Shown: positions 45,696-55,485 of the stretch, one piece after another
Layout: every line of letters begins with the position of its first letter
How positions within the stretch are numbered: position 1 is the stretch's first letter
NCBI GenBank assembly: GCA_008933805.1
Contig: WBUH01000003.1
Location: 186,001 to 250,000, forward strand
Length of the DNA stretch: 64,000 nucleotides
DNA from: Bacteroidota bacterium
GTDB lineage: Bacteria > Bacteroidota > Bacteroidia > UBA8524
Direction of reading: 5' to 3'
Made by a program: the position numbers and the translations under genes
The notes under the pieces: generated by a model
Seen by the model: only the letters and a program-made list of their open reading frames with translations
The model's database searches: none
What the model was told of the DNA's origin: nothing

Positions 45696-45716
45696 CACCA
45701 AACTCAATGTAAAGAG

Positions 45717-46934
45717 ATGCCAAATTTTAGCGAACACCCCGAGATTCAACGAAGCAATAAGCAAGACCTTTTCACTGCACCTGATTTTTATGAAATTGAT
45801 GACTTGCTTACCGAAGAGCATAAACTAATACGAAACACTGCCCGTGATTGGGTGAAGCGCGAAATAAGCCCCATTATTGAAGATTGTGCCCAACGCAATA
45901 TTTTCCCCAACCACATTGTAAAAGGTATGGGAGAAATTGGTGCATTTGGTCCGCAACTGCCTGCCGAATACGGTTGTGGCGGTTTGGATTATATCGCATA
46001 CGGTTTGTTGATGCAAGAAATTGAACGTGGCGATAGCGGTATGCGCAGTACTGCATCAGTGCAAGGTTCATTGGTAATGTACCCCATTTATAAATTCGGT
46101 ACTGAAGAGCACCGTCGTAAATACCTTCCTAAACTTGCCACCGGCGAAATGATGGGCTGCTTTGGCCTTACTGAGCCTAACCACGGTAGTAACCCCGGCG
46201 GTATGGAAACCAATATTAAAGATATGGGCGACCATTACTTGCTAAACGGTGCCAAAATGTGGATTAGCAATGCCCCATTTGCTGATGTAGCTGTAGTGTG
46301 GGCTAAAAACGAAGCCGGAAAAATACGCGGTATTATAGTAGAACGCGGTATGGAAGGCTTTACCACACCTGAAACCCACAACAAATGGTCGTTGCGCGCA
46401 AGCGCCACCGGTGAGTTGGTGTTTGACAACGTTAAAGTACCAAAAGAAAATATATTCCCAGAAGTTGAAGGTTTGCGAGGCCCGCTAACCTGCCTAAACA
46501 GTGCCCGCTATGGTATTAGCTGGGGTGCTGTGGGTGCTGCTATGGATTGCTACGATACTGCCGTTCGTTATTCAAAAGAGCGTGTGCAGTTTGGCAAACC
46601 CATCGGTGGTTTCCAATTGCAACAAAAGAAACTGGCCGAAATGCTTACCGAAATCACCAAAGCACAGTTGCTATGCTGGCGTTTAGGTAATTTAATGAAT
46701 GAAGGTAAAGCTACGGCTGCCCAAATATCGCTTGCTAAACGCAACAACGTAGATATGGCCTTGCAAATAGCCCGCGAAGCTCGCCAAATGCTTGGCGGTA
46801 TGGGTATTACCGGTGAATATCCTATTATGCGCCACATGGCTAACCTTGAATCGGTTATTACCTACGAGGGTACACACGATATACATTTGCTTATATTAGG
46901 TAACGAGATTACCGGCATACAGGCGTTTAAATAA
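45717..46934 (+). CDS. Acyl-CoA dehydrogenase, glutaryl-CoA dehydrogenase-like
   Basis: A 405-aa FAD enzyme. Start is the ATG at 45717 (MPNFSEHPEIQRSN). Characteristic stretches are CFGLTEPNHGSNPGGMETN (FAD/substrate loop), SARYGISWGAVGAAMDCYD and the C-terminal ITYEGTHDIHLLILGNEITG with catalytic Glu384. These features are typical of glutaryl-CoA dehydrogenases (oxidative decarboxylation of glutaryl-CoA in lysine/tryptophan breakdown), but short-branched-chain dehydrogenases share some. The next gene follows after 7 nt, so they form an operon with the unknown protein and the phosphohexomutase. Confidence 0.88.
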   Translation: MPNFSEHPEIQRSNKQDLFTAPDFYEIDDLLTEEHKLIRNTARDWVKREISPIIEDCAQRNIFPNHIVKGMGEIGAFGPQLPAEYGCGGLDYIAYGLLMQEIERGDSGMRSTASVQGSLVMYPIYKFGTEEHRRKYLPKLATGEMMGCFGLTEPNHGSNPGGMETNIKDMGDHYLLNGAKMWISNAPFADVAVVWAKNEAGKIRGIIVERGMEGFTTPETHNKWSLRASATGELVFDNVKVPKENIFPEVEGLRGPLTCLNSARYGISWGAVGAAMDCYDTAVRYSKERVQFGKPIGGFQLQQKKLAEMLTEITKAQLLCWRLGNLMNEGKATAAQISLAKRNNVDMALQIAREARQMLGGMGITGEYPIMRHMANLESVITYEGTHDIHLLILGNEITGIQAFK

Positions 46935-46941
46935 ACCACTA

Positions 46942-48021
46942 TTGCATAAAAGAACGGGCATACTTGTATTTTTTATTGTAGCATGGCAATGCTGCTTTGC
47001 TTACAGAGATATGCCCGTACTTACCCACTTGGGTAAAAACGACCAAAAAGACACCTTCGGGTTTAATTTGGTTACTTCAGTACCCCAACTGGTGTACGGA
47101 CTGCTGCAAAAAAAGCAGGTAACCCTTTGGGATTCTCCCGCAAAAAACATCAACATCAGTTTTGATGCCCTGCAAAGTATTGAGAAAAACAGCAATACGC
47201 AGTTTACCAATGCTAACGATTTGTTTTTGTACGAGATATGGAGCAGTAACCGCAAACGCACCAAGTTTGAGATTATAGGCTTTTCATTCATCAACAAAAA
47301 CGAAAAGGGAGAACCTGTTTCATACGGCTTTGTGGATATGGAAGAAATGGCAACTTTGCTAAAAGATAGCATTATTGCCTCTAATGCCAATGGCGGTAAC
47401 AATACCACTTTTTACACCGCTTTGTATAGCCGCAACTATCACTTTAACGTGGTGCAATTTGGCACCAACACCTTTAAAGATAACCTGATAAAAGCCTTAC
47501 AGATAAAGGATAAGGCGTTTAACAAAAAGAAGAAGATTGTTGGCAAAACAGCTCTACCTGCTCAAAAACTGGTGGTGTACGAGATTGTAAAATCAGCCCG
47601 CAGCGAGTATTTCTACAAAACCATCAATAACTTTTTAAACGATAACCCCGAGTTTTTCTTTAACAACGGCGGTACTCGCATTTTTAATCACCTGAACCAC
47701 GATTTCAATTTTTCAGTAAGTAATATCGAAGTTACCGAAGTATGGGAAAAAACAGGCTCAACAACACAAAGCAGCTCATTGCACGTGGTACTTTATTTCA
47801 ATGCTTTTGCATTGCCGCCTATACCCATACAACGATTTACTGATTACCGGTTGAAAGTTGATTTTCAAGACCTGAAAACCATACTCGCTACTAAGAGTTT
47901 TGATTACTTGTTGAAAAAAATTAACACGCAGGATATACCCCCCGCACAATCGGGCAAGTATATTAGAGCACTGGAAAATTACTTCTGGACACAGATAACC
48001 GAATACGTTAAATACGACTAA
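46942..48021 (+). CDS. Secreted protein of unknown function
   Basis: A 359-aa protein that I do not recognise. A TTG at 46942 gives a plausible signal peptide (KRTGILVFFIVAWQCCFAY); the next possible start, ATG at 47011, would remove it. The mature part is alpha/beta with segments LFLYEIWSSNRKRTKFEIIG and GEPVSYGFVDMEEMATLL near the middle and VWEKTGSTTQSSSLHVVLYF later. It contains no obvious catalytic motif. A remote resemblance in the middle to gliding-motility/T9SS protein GldN was considered but is too weak to assert. It lies between the acyl-CoA dehydrogenase (7 nt) and phosphohexomutase (4 nt) genes, so the three are co-transcribed. Confidence 0.75.
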   Translation: MHKRTGILVFFIVAWQCCFAYRDMPVLTHLGKNDQKDTFGFNLVTSVPQLVYGLLQKKQVTLWDSPAKNINISFDALQSIEKNSNTQFTNANDLFLYEIWSSNRKRTKFEIIGFSFINKNEKGEPVSYGFVDMEEMATLLKDSIIASNANGGNNTTFYTALYSRNYHFNVVQFGTNTFKDNLIKALQIKDKAFNKKKKIVGKTALPAQKLVVYEIVKSARSEYFYKTINNFLNDNPEFFFNNGGTRIFNHLNHDFNFSVSNIEVTEVWEKTGSTTQSSSLHVVLYFNAFALPPIPIQRFTDYRLKVDFQDLKTILATKSFDYLLKKINTQDIPPAQSGKYIRALENYFWTQITEYVKYD

Positions 48022-48025
48022 TACG

Positions 48026-49429
48026 ATGAACGAAAAAATTAAGTTTGGAACCGACGGCTGGCGCGCCATTATTGCCAAAGAATACACCTTGGATAATGTT
48101 GCCCGTGTAGCTGAAGCTACCGCCCTTTGGCTTACCAAAAACTACCCCGGTGCCAGCGCCGTTGTAGGCCATGATTGCCGCTTTGCAGGCGAAATGTTTG
48201 CTGAAGCCACCGCAGTAATACTTGCACAAAAAGGTATAAAAGTATATTTGGCTAAAGAGTTTGTGAGCACCCCGATGATATCGTTGGGTACTAACAGCCG
48301 CAAAGCCTCAGCTGGTATTATCATCACAGCCAGCCACAACCCGCCCAGCTACAACGGATATAAGATAAAAGCAGGCTACGGCGGCCCTGCTACCCCCGCC
48401 ATGATTGATGAGGTAGAAAGCCTGATACCCGATGCAATGCCCGTACCCAATGAAACCGTTGCAGATTATATTGCAAAAGGGTTGATTGAGTATATTGATT
48501 TGGAAGCTGAGTACATTGCCCACGTTGAGAAGAACTTTGATTTGGATTTGATTCGCAACTCAGGTATTGAGATTGCTTACGATGCAATGTACGGTGCCGG
48601 CCAAAACGTAATGCGTCGCTTGTTTCCGGATGCTACTTTCCTACACTGCGATAACAACCCCGGTTTTGACGGCCAAGCCCCTGAACCGATTGATAAAAAC
48701 CTTACCGAGTTAAGCGAAACCATTAAAGCGGCGGGTGATATTGATTTTGGACTTGCTACCGATGGCGATGCTGACCGCATTGGCTTGTATAACGCCAAAG
48801 GTAAGTTTATCGACTCGCACCATATCATCCTGTTGCTGATTAACTATTTGGTGAAACACAAAAATTTAGGCGGCAAAGTAGCCGTTAGTTTCAGTTGCAC
48901 TGATAAGATTAAAGACCTTTGCAAAAATCTTGGGTTAGAAGCTATTATCACCAAAATAGGCTTTAAATACATTTGCGAATACATGGTTGAAGACGATGTA
49001 TTGGTGGGTGGAGAAGAAAGCGGCGGTATAGCCATTAAAGGCCACATACCTGAGCGCGACGGCCTATGGATGGGCTTTACCTTGCTTGAATACATGGCAA
49101 AAACAGGCAAAAGCCTTGATGAGTTGATTGAAGAAGTGTACGCCATTGTAGGTCCTTTTGCAATGGAGCGCATCGACCACCACATTAGCGAAGAGCAAAA
49201 GCAAAAAGTGCTTACCAACTGCAAAGAAGGTAACTACAACGCCTTTGGTTCAATTGCTATTGAGAGCGTTGAAGACATTGACGGTTGGAAATTCCACTTA
49301 GGCAATGGTGAATGGACAATGATACGTGCCAGCGGTACCGAACCTGTGTTGCGCACCTACTGCCAAGCTCCTTCATCAAAAAGGGCATTTGATATATTAA
49401 ACGCCCTTGCTACTGAAATTTTGAAGTAA
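48026..49429 (+). CDS. Phosphoglucomutase/phosphomannomutase family protein
   Basis: A 467-aa cytosolic alpha-D-phosphohexomutase. The phosphoserine is Ser103 in IIITASHNPPSYNGYK. The metal loop is DGDADR near residue 245, the sugar-binding loop is GGEESGG near 330, and the phosphate-binding loop is RASGTEP near 435. Four domains in the usual order are therefore present. Whether glucose-1-P, mannose-1-P or glucosamine-1-P is the substrate cannot be decided. It is the last gene of the operon that starts at the acyl-CoA dehydrogenase and ends at a bidirectional terminator. Confidence 0.92.
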   Translation: MNEKIKFGTDGWRAIIAKEYTLDNVARVAEATALWLTKNYPGASAVVGHDCRFAGEMFAEATAVILAQKGIKVYLAKEFVSTPMISLGTNSRKASAGIIITASHNPPSYNGYKIKAGYGGPATPAMIDEVESLIPDAMPVPNETVADYIAKGLIEYIDLEAEYIAHVEKNFDLDLIRNSGIEIAYDAMYGAGQNVMRRLFPDATFLHCDNNPGFDGQAPEPIDKNLTELSETIKAAGDIDFGLATDGDADRIGLYNAKGKFIDSHHIILLLINYLVKHKNLGGKVAVSFSCTDKIKDLCKNLGLEAIITKIGFKYICEYMVEDDVLVGGEESGGIAIKGHIPERDGLWMGFTLLEYMAKTGKSLDELIEEVYAIVGPFAMERIDHHISEEQKQKVLTNCKEGNYNAFGSIAIESVEDIDGWKFHLGNGEWTMIRASGTEPVLRTYCQAPSSKRAFDILNALATEILK

Positions 49430-49447
49430 TTACTATACCCATTAATA

Positions 49448-49484
49448 TAAAAAGCCCGCCTTGCTTTGCAAGGCGGGCTTTTTG
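49448..49484. terminator. Bidirectional intrinsic terminator
   Basis: A perfect 14-bp stem (aaagcccgccttgc / gcaaggcgggcttt) with a 3-nt loop, A-run before and T-run after. It separates the convergent phosphohexomutase and transglutaminase genes. Confidence 0.88.
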
Positions 49485-49501
49485 TTTAAGAGACATTATT
49501 C

Positions 49502-52500
49502 TCATTTAAATGCTAACTGGCGGGTATCTTCTTCTACCACCTTTTCAAAAAACTTCTTAAATTCATTGTATTCCGCTACAGGCACTATATCAGCCAAAAT
49601 ACGTACAGTGCGCTTAGCAACAATTTTATTACCCACTACTTTATAAGTAACGGTATACTCTGCCGCATTGCATTTTAGGTGCACATTAGCCGGTAATTCA
49701 GCTAGTTTTGTTCCTTCAGGAAGGGTTAGCGATATTGTCTCTTCTGAAACATTGTATTGCAGGTATCCCCAAACTCTGATAGGGTATTTCCTTTCTTCGC
49801 TAGACAAGAATGCTATCGACGAAAACTTAGTAGACCATGGAAAACTAAAAATGTTAAGCCCGGTAATTTGAGTAACTGTATTACCGATAGTGTAATTGTA
49901 ATCATAAACAATAGAATCACTTATAGCTTCCAAATCATTAAACTTATACGTGTTCAACTTAATGCTTGAGTTATCCCCGGTTAGGTTTTGCAACAGTTTC
50001 TTACGTCGTTCGGTTTCAGGTATATCAGCATATTGATGACGCACGTCGCTGGCCCAATCACCATATTTTGTGGTTTTTGTGTTTATCGTCATCTCTTTGC
50101 CGCTAAACTGGGCATCGGTAACACGAATAATATTGTCAGGAATTGCTGTAGGAGGCGCTAAATAAAAAGGCTCTTGGCTGGTTCCTTCTAACTCATCGTA
50201 TATTTTTAACGCATACGAGTTTTTAAGTACAGTAGGATGAGATGTAAAACCATTCTTATCAGAAGTTAATTCAACAAAATATTCCTTACCGTCAACCGTA
50301 ACATTACCAATACAGTGATTAAAATCAATTGAAGGCAGTAAAAGGTCTTTTTGACCATTGTCGCGAGTATTAATCAATACCAAACGAACGCTATCAATAC
50401 CTGCTTCGCGGCAAAGAGCTACAAATAATGTAGAAACGTCTTTACAATCGCCCACACGTGTATTGATAACTTTGGATGCCTTTTGAGGAATTAAACCACT
50501 TTGACGGAACGATACTAAGCTGTAACGAATGTTCTTAACAATGTAATCATGAATAAGCATCACCTTCTCAAGTTTGCTAAGGTTTTCTTTGCCTTTAAAC
50601 AATTCTTGCGCGGTTTCTTTTACCTCAAAGTCTGATTTTGCCTTTGTTTTAGCCAAATCAGAGTACCAGTTTGATATAAACTTCCAATCAGGGAATGATG
50701 AGATAAACAACACCTCACCGTAATCCACCAAGTCAGTCATGTACGACTCACTCTTAATCGCCGGGATATCCCTCTTTTCCCATTGGTACATGGTATATCC
50801 GTCCATCACAGTTTTATTTGAAGTTAAATCTCCTGAGAATAGCTCTTTAGACTTAACTACTGTGTCTGACTCTGGTTTAACAAAGTTTTTAATAGGCGCG
50901 AACCCTTTGTTTGAAAACTTGTGCCTGAACTTAATACTTGTGTCAATTAACAACGAGTACGATGAGTATTTAACAGGGTAAAACAGCTCAAAATAGTGTT
51001 TATCGGTAAAGTGTGGGGCAAGCTTACCGGTTTGGTAGTTCTCAATCTTGTAAGTAATGTGGATACCATCACCTGCCTCAAGGTTGGTAAACACTACACT
51101 ATTACCATCACTTTCAGCCTCCAATTTGGTTCCGTTTGCCTTAAGAACTTCAACCTTCTCAATGGTTACATCCTGTGTTGAATAATAAGGTACACGATAC
51201 TCTTTCCATACATCTATACCAGCCTTATTAAGTACTTTCACAACCAAAATGTGCTTTTCTTCAGAAACCCCATCACCATATACAACACGCTGCACAGCAT
51301 TTACCAAAATAGCACTGTTATCATCTGGATAGTCTGTTGCGCTGCCGCCTTCATTAAATGCTTTGTACACATCTATCTCAGGGAAGTTTTTAAACACATC
51401 GGCCTCTTGTCCGTCAAGCTCCCTTGTTTTTGTACGAGCACCAAAGTTTGTAGGGCTCAACTCAATAGCCCTTACATAATTTGTTTTTGCCGCGATATGG
51501 TCTTTCTTCTCAGCATAGCATTTGCCCCTTAATTCCCAATACCTGCTTATGGTTGGTGCTATCCTTACCATGTTATTCAGCAAATCTATTGCGCCGTTAT
51601 AATTTTGAATTTGCATATATATATCGGCCAACTCATAGTGCAAGCCAACCCCAATAGGGTTATCGGCTACAAGTTGTCTGTATATATCCAACCCTTCATA
51701 CACATTACCGCTTGAAAAATGTATTTGTGCTATTTGCTTTAAAATACTGATGTTGTAGTATTTTTTAGTGTACTTTTTAAGCACCTTAATAGCCCCGCCG
51801 TTGTTGTTTTTAGATTTTTCAATCAGTGCTTTATACAATACAAAAAGGTAATTATCAGGATAACGGTCATAGGCCATTTCAATAACACCTATCAACTCCT
51901 CGTTTTTCTCTTGGGCACCATACAGGTTCATTTTCTTTTCATACACCATCTCGGCATTGCTGCCAACAACTGCCTCAATACTCTTTAGTAAAGAGTCGGC
52001 TTTGGTATAGTTCTTATTCTCCACTGCCTCGTCATAAAGCATATCCAACGAAACAATGTTGTCTTTATCGTTCTCCTTCAGCCATTCAATAGCCTTTGCA
52101 ATTGCTGTTCTATTGCCCTCACTCTGATAAACACTTATCAGTTTAAGCACCACATAACTGCTTTTAGGAGCCATTTCCTGAGCACGGGTAAGCACCTTGC
52201 GGGCTTGGTAGCGCATATCACGGTCGCTGTATGCCCTAGCTAATAAAATAAGGTTTACAAACGATGGATCTTGCTCAACTTTCTTTTCAAAAAATTCGAA
52301 GTATGAAGGATTGATTGCCTTAAATTCAACAGGAGATTTATCATACTCCTTATCATCCCTATCCGCAAATGTTAATCCCTGTATGTTCTCACCGTTTTCG
52401 TCGGTAATACGCATTAAAAAGTTCGAATTATCAGCCTCACTTTCTCCCACTTGAACTAATACACGGTTGTAACCCTTCTTAAGCGTAGTTTCAACCCAAT

Positions 52501-53320
52501 AGCTGTCAAAATCATTATTGCGCTCCTCAGCTTCACTCAAAATCAATTGATCGTTCAACCACACTTTGATTGAGCCGGAAACACCAAAACGTAAGTGTAC
52601 TTTTTGCTCAGTAGGAGAGTTTACAAAGTTTTGTGAGTATATAACCGAGTTTCCTGCATAAAAGTAATACTCAAGGTCAACCCAGCGGTCTAAACGTACA
52701 TCATACAGCGTAAACCAGTTAACCTTTGCGCCTAACTTGTTTTTGAATTGAGTACTAACCTTGGGATTCTTAATAGGCTCGTAGTCTTTATCAAAACCAC
52801 TGGCCGAAATATTTTCAAAAGAACCCACACACATCCATTTGGTAATTGAACCTATTTGTTCAAACTCTTTTTTGGCATCACTAAACTCCCCTTGAGACTC
52901 AAAGTGGTCTCCCAGTGTTGAGTGCAAACGTGCTTTTAAGTTTCCGGGTAGTTTTGGGTCTTTTAACAGGCTTTTTAAAAACTTAAGCCTCTTTTTATCC
53001 TTTACCCCTCCGCCATTGGCAACTGCCGAGGTATTCCAGAGTACATCCATATAAGGATATGGGTTGGCGGATATTTTGTAAAAGTTTTGAAAACTTTCTA
53101 ATGCGTAATCGGCATAACCTTCATCGTGGTAAACAAAACAAAGACCAAGATGTGCCTCTTCAGCAGTGCTTGCATCGCGGGTGGCTTCCAAAAACAACTC
53201 AAGAGCCTTAGCACTGTTGTTGTTGTAAAAACTTTGCCAACCTTCATCAATCTTAGATTTTTGGGCCGTAACGCTTAGGGCAATCAGCAACCCTAAAAAG
53301 AATAGCGAAAATTTACGCAT
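49502..53320 (-). CDS. Exported DUF3857/transglutaminase-like protein with TPRs
   Basis: A 1272-aa protein with signal peptide MRKFSLFFLGLLIALSVTAQ. Domains in order: TPR-type helices (AKALELFLEATRDASTAEEA), a PA14-like beta-sandwich (residues about 200-310, YFYAGNSVIYSQNFVNSPTE), more TPRs (residues about 340-640), a DUF3857 domain (about 680-860) and a transglutaminase-like core around Cys959 in RVGDCKDVSTLF with His in DFNHCIGNV and Asp in FVELTSDKNG. A C-terminal DUF-type region ends the chain. The catalytic triad appears intact, so an amide-forming or proteolytic activity is possible; the substrate is unknown. Stands alone. Confidence 0.9.
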   Translation of the reverse strand: MRKFSLFFLGLLIALSVTAQKSKIDEGWQSFYNNNSAKALELFLEATRDASTAEEAHLGLCFVYHDEGYADYALESFQNFYKISANPYPYMDVLWNTSAVANGGGVKDKKRLKFLKSLLKDPKLPGNLKARLHSTLGDHFESQGEFSDAKKEFEQIGSITKWMCVGSFENISASGFDKDYEPIKNPKVSTQFKNKLGAKVNWFTLYDVRLDRWVDLEYYFYAGNSVIYSQNFVNSPTEQKVHLRFGVSGSIKVWLNDQLILSEAEERNNDFDSYWVETTLKKGYNRVLVQVGESEADNSNFLMRITDENGENIQGLTFADRDDKEYDKSPVEFKAINPSYFEFFEKKVEQDPSFVNLILLARAYSDRDMRYQARKVLTRAQEMAPKSSYVVLKLISVYQSEGNRTAIAKAIEWLKENDKDNIVSLDMLYDEAVENKNYTKADSLLKSIEAVVGSNAEMVYEKKMNLYGAQEKNEELIGVIEMAYDRYPDNYLFVLYKALIEKSKNNNGGAIKVLKKYTKKYYNISILKQIAQIHFSSGNVYEGLDIYRQLVADNPIGVGLHYELADIYMQIQNYNGAIDLLNNMVRIAPTISRYWELRGKCYAEKKDHIAAKTNYVRAIELSPTNFGARTKTRELDGQEADVFKNFPEIDVYKAFNEGGSATDYPDDNSAILVNAVQRVVYGDGVSEEKHILVVKVLNKAGIDVWKEYRVPYYSTQDVTIEKVEVLKANGTKLEAESDGNSVVFTNLEAGDGIHITYKIENYQTGKLAPHFTDKHYFELFYPVKYSSYSLLIDTSIKFRHKFSNKGFAPIKNFVKPESDTVVKSKELFSGDLTSNKTVMDGYTMYQWEKRDIPAIKSESYMTDLVDYGEVLFISSFPDWKFISNWYSDLAKTKAKSDFEVKETAQELFKGKENLSKLEKVMLIHDYIVKNIRYSLVSFRQSGLIPQKASKVINTRVGDCKDVSTLFVALCREAGIDSVRLVLINTRDNGQKDLLLPSIDFNHCIGNVTVDGKEYFVELTSDKNGFTSHPTVLKNSYALKIYDELEGTSQEPFYLAPPTAIPDNIIRVTDAQFSGKEMTINTKTTKYGDWASDVRHQYADIPETERRKKLLQNLTGDNSSIKLNTYKFNDLEAISDSIVYDYNYTIGNTVTQITGLNIFSFPWSTKFSSIAFLSSEERKYPIRVWGYLQYNVSEETISLTLPEGTKLAELPANVHLKCNAAEYTVTYKVVGNKIVAKRTVRILADIVPVAEYNEFKKFFEKVVEEDTRQLAFK

Positions 53321-53648
53321 GTAACTATATAATTGGTTTAAACGCGAATATAAAAACAGATACGTATTCTTTTTGGTATAAAAAGAATTATTCGATGAAG
53401 TTGCAACATCAATTTAAATAACATTCGTTTAATAAAGTGTATGTTAAACTAGTTTAAGATTACCGTTATAAAACGGTATTTGCTTTAGGTGTAACCACCC
53501 ATTTTTGACATGAAATATATTTCAATAACCTGTAAATCATTATATTATAAAAATTTCGATTTTAAATAACGAATAAAAACTTAGCAACTTTAAGTTTAAT
53601 TTTTATACTTTAGTGGGCGGAAAAACTTATAACTTAATATTTAAAATT
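53321..53648. other. Divergent 328-bp gap
   Basis: AT-rich gap between the divergent transglutaminase gene and the small protein gene. It contains one short hairpin (taccgtt / aacggta near 53461) and no open frame. Promoter boxes of the TAnnTTTG type are only approximate here (TACTTTAG near 53606). Confidence 0.4.
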
Positions 53649-54017
53649 ATGGCATTTAACGGCACTGAAGGATCTTTTATCACGCTAACCGCTGGCGCAG
53701 CTATGACAGAAACTTTCCGCAACACTTTTTTAGGTAATGGCAGAACAAGAAAAGCGGTTTTTTTTGGTAAAGACAAACTACTAGACATTTTGAACCAAAC
53801 TGATTGCGTTGGTATCCGTTGCTATTTCGGAGGAGTGGTTACAACTGTTGACCCTAAATCGAGCGTGATTGATTTTTCGCTTGTTTTGGTTGGTGCAACC
53901 GCAAATGAAAACGACATGCTTGGCGAAATGGACAAAATCTTGGACGACGGTGTTCCCTGCCCTGCACAATGTGGTGTGTCTAACGCATTAAACCCATCAA
54001 CTTTAGCAAACCTTTAA
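53649..54017 (+). CDS. Small conserved protein of unknown function
   Basis: A 122-aa cytosolic protein from the ATG at 53649 (MAFNGTEGSFITLTAGAAMT). A GTG at 53613 is unlikely. The patterns NGTEGSFITL, KAVFFGKDKLLDILNQ, DCVGIRCYFGG and LVLVGATANENDML, ending in a PCPAQCG cysteine motif, are those of a small family that is frequent in Bacteroidota and has no known function; I know it only as hypothetical proteins. It is the first gene of a group with a membrane protein, a sensor kinase and a response regulator (12 nt to the next gene), so a signalling role is an inference. Confidence 0.7.
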   Translation: MAFNGTEGSFITLTAGAAMTETFRNTFLGNGRTRKAVFFGKDKLLDILNQTDCVGIRCYFGGVVTTVDPKSSVIDFSLVLVGATANENDMLGEMDKILDDGVPCPAQCGVSNALNPSTLANL

Positions 54018-54029
54018 TTAATTAAGTTC

Positions 54030-54677
54030 TTGGGATTCTATTCTATTTTTGCATATGTAACAACGCTGTCGGTAATTATCCCGACTTTATTAGCATTTTT
54101 TAAACTCAAAAGCCTTGACACCAGCTTAAGGCTTTTGAGCTTATATTTAATCATTACTACAGTTAAAGAACTGGTTTGCGTTTACTACTCATACAACCAG
54201 TGGTACAATATCCATATTTACAACCCCTTAAGAATTGTTGAGTTTTTTATTATGCCTTTGATTTATTATAAGGCATTTACAAACAAAAAATTCAAGAACA
54301 TAACTAAATACGCTATTGTACTAATTACAAGCGTTTATCTCGTAAATCTTTTATTCATACAAGGCCTAAACAAATTCAACACCTACACCATTATTGTTGG
54401 CCGTATTTCGCTCATTATTATCACTCTTTTATACTTTTTTGAGCTGTTACAAAAAGTAGAGACTACCAGTTTGTACCGAGAACCCATGCTATGGATTAGT
54501 ACAGGCTTGCTCTTTTATTCAGTGGGTTCATTTCTTATACATGGATTATACGATTTACACTCTAACTTCCCTGCTGATTTAAGTAAGAAAATTTGGGCCA
54601 TAAACTCTATATTGAATTTATTTTTAAACCTCATTTATAGTATCGCTTTCTTGTGCAAACCCCAGAGTCAGAAATAA
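54030..54677 (+). CDS. Polytopic membrane protein of unknown function
   Basis: A 215-aa inner-membrane protein with about seven helices (for example FAYVTTLSVIIPTLLAFF, LSLYLIITTVKELVCVYY, YAIVLITSVYLVNLLFI, ISLIIITLLYFFELLQ, PMLWISTGLLFYSVGSFLI). TTG at 54030 is used as start because no ATG occurs before residue 75. It resembles the sensory membrane regions found next to LytS-type kinases but no family was identified. It overlaps the next gene (kinase) by 25 nt, indicating translational coupling, and the kinase has only one membrane helix. It could therefore supply the sensing part in trans. Confidence 0.75.
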   Translation: MGFYSIFAYVTTLSVIIPTLLAFFKLKSLDTSLRLLSLYLIITTVKELVCVYYSYNQWYNIHIYNPLRIVEFFIMPLIYYKAFTNKKFKNITKYAIVLITSVYLVNLLFIQGLNKFNTYTIIVGRISLIIITLLYFFELLQKVETTSLYREPMLWISTGLLFYSVGSFLIHGLYDLHSNFPADLSKKIWAINSILNLFLNLIYSIAFLCKPQSQK

Positions 54678-55465
54678 TAGTAACCATTATAGCCGGTACC
54701 ATACTGCTTTTGCTGTTGGTATCCTTTATCGTGTTATTTTTATTCCTTCACCAACGACGGGCTTTTAACCATAAACGCCAAGTACAAAAACTACAAGAAG
54801 AGTTTAGCCAAGCACAAATAGAGTTGCAAGAGCAAGTACTGGGCAGCGTATCGGCAGAAATTCATGACAACTTAGGCCAAATGCTGTCGGTAATAAAGCT
54901 TAACCTATCAAAGCTTAGCCGCATGGTTAAAGGTCAGGAGGAAGAAGAACTTATTGGCTTGGTACGAACTCAGGTATCGGGCGTAATCAGCGATATGCGC
55001 AGCATATCAAAAACCCTTTCGCAAGATTTTATTTCGGATTTTGGGCTGTATGAAGCGCTGAGACTCGAAATGGACAGGGTGCAGAACACCGGATTTCTGA
55101 AAACTGAATTAACCACTGAGGGCGAACCTGAGAAGTTTAACCCTAAAATGGAAATTGTACTCTTTAGGATTACCCAAGAACTTATTAATAATACTATTAA
55201 ACACGCCGAAGCAACCACACTTACCGTAAATTTAAACTATAGTACAGACGTATTGGTGATGACGGTGACTGATGACGGCAAGGGATTTGACCCATCGGCA
55301 GTAACACAAAGGGCCGCAGGCGATTCGGGCAATGGGTTAAAGAATATGCAGAACAGGGTGAAAATTATCGGCGGATTATTAACTTTGGAGAGTTCTGGAG
55401 ATACCGGCACAAGGGTAAAAATTGAAATAAACACACAAAAAAGCCCTATTGTGCAACCTAAATAA
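54653..55465 (+). CDS. Sensor histidine kinase, HisKA_3 (LuxR-partner) type
   Basis: A 270-aa kinase. GTG start at 54653. One N-terminal membrane helix (IIAGTILLLLLVSFIVLFLF) is followed by a short coiled coil and the HisKA_3 domain with His71 in SAEIHDNLGQMLSVIK. The HATPase has ELINNTIKHAEATTL (N-box), VTDDGKGFDP (G1) and GNGLKNMQNRVKIIGG (G2). There is no input domain of its own. It overlaps the membrane-protein gene and is followed by the NarL-type regulator after 20 nt. The three with the small protein before them form one signalling operon. Confidence 0.92.
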   Translation: MQTPESEIIVTIIAGTILLLLLVSFIVLFLFLHQRRAFNHKRQVQKLQEEFSQAQIELQEQVLGSVSAEIHDNLGQMLSVIKLNLSKLSRMVKGQEEEELIGLVRTQVSGVISDMRSISKTLSQDFISDFGLYEALRLEMDRVQNTGFLKTELTTEGEPEKFNPKMEIVLFRITQELINNTIKHAEATTLTVNLNYSTDVLVMTVTDDGKGFDPSAVTQRAAGDSGNGLKNMQNRVKIIGGLLTLESSGDTGTRVKIEINTQKSPIVQPK

Positions 55466-55485
55466 ACAAATAGTACCTAACCTAT

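Noticed and set aside
45693-45716. TTG start extending the acyl-CoA dehydrogenase
   Set aside because: Lies inside the -7 element TACTTTTG; the ATG at 45717 matches the family N-terminus.
46942-48021. Assignment of the unknown secreted protein to GldN
   Set aside because: Only a short middle stretch is reminiscent; no gld/por genes are adjacent and the length pattern does not match.
54030-55465. Membrane protein and kinase considered as one gene split by a frameshift
   Set aside because: The kinase has its own membrane helix and GTG start; a 25-nt overlap is normal for coupled genes, and no homopolymer lies at the junction.
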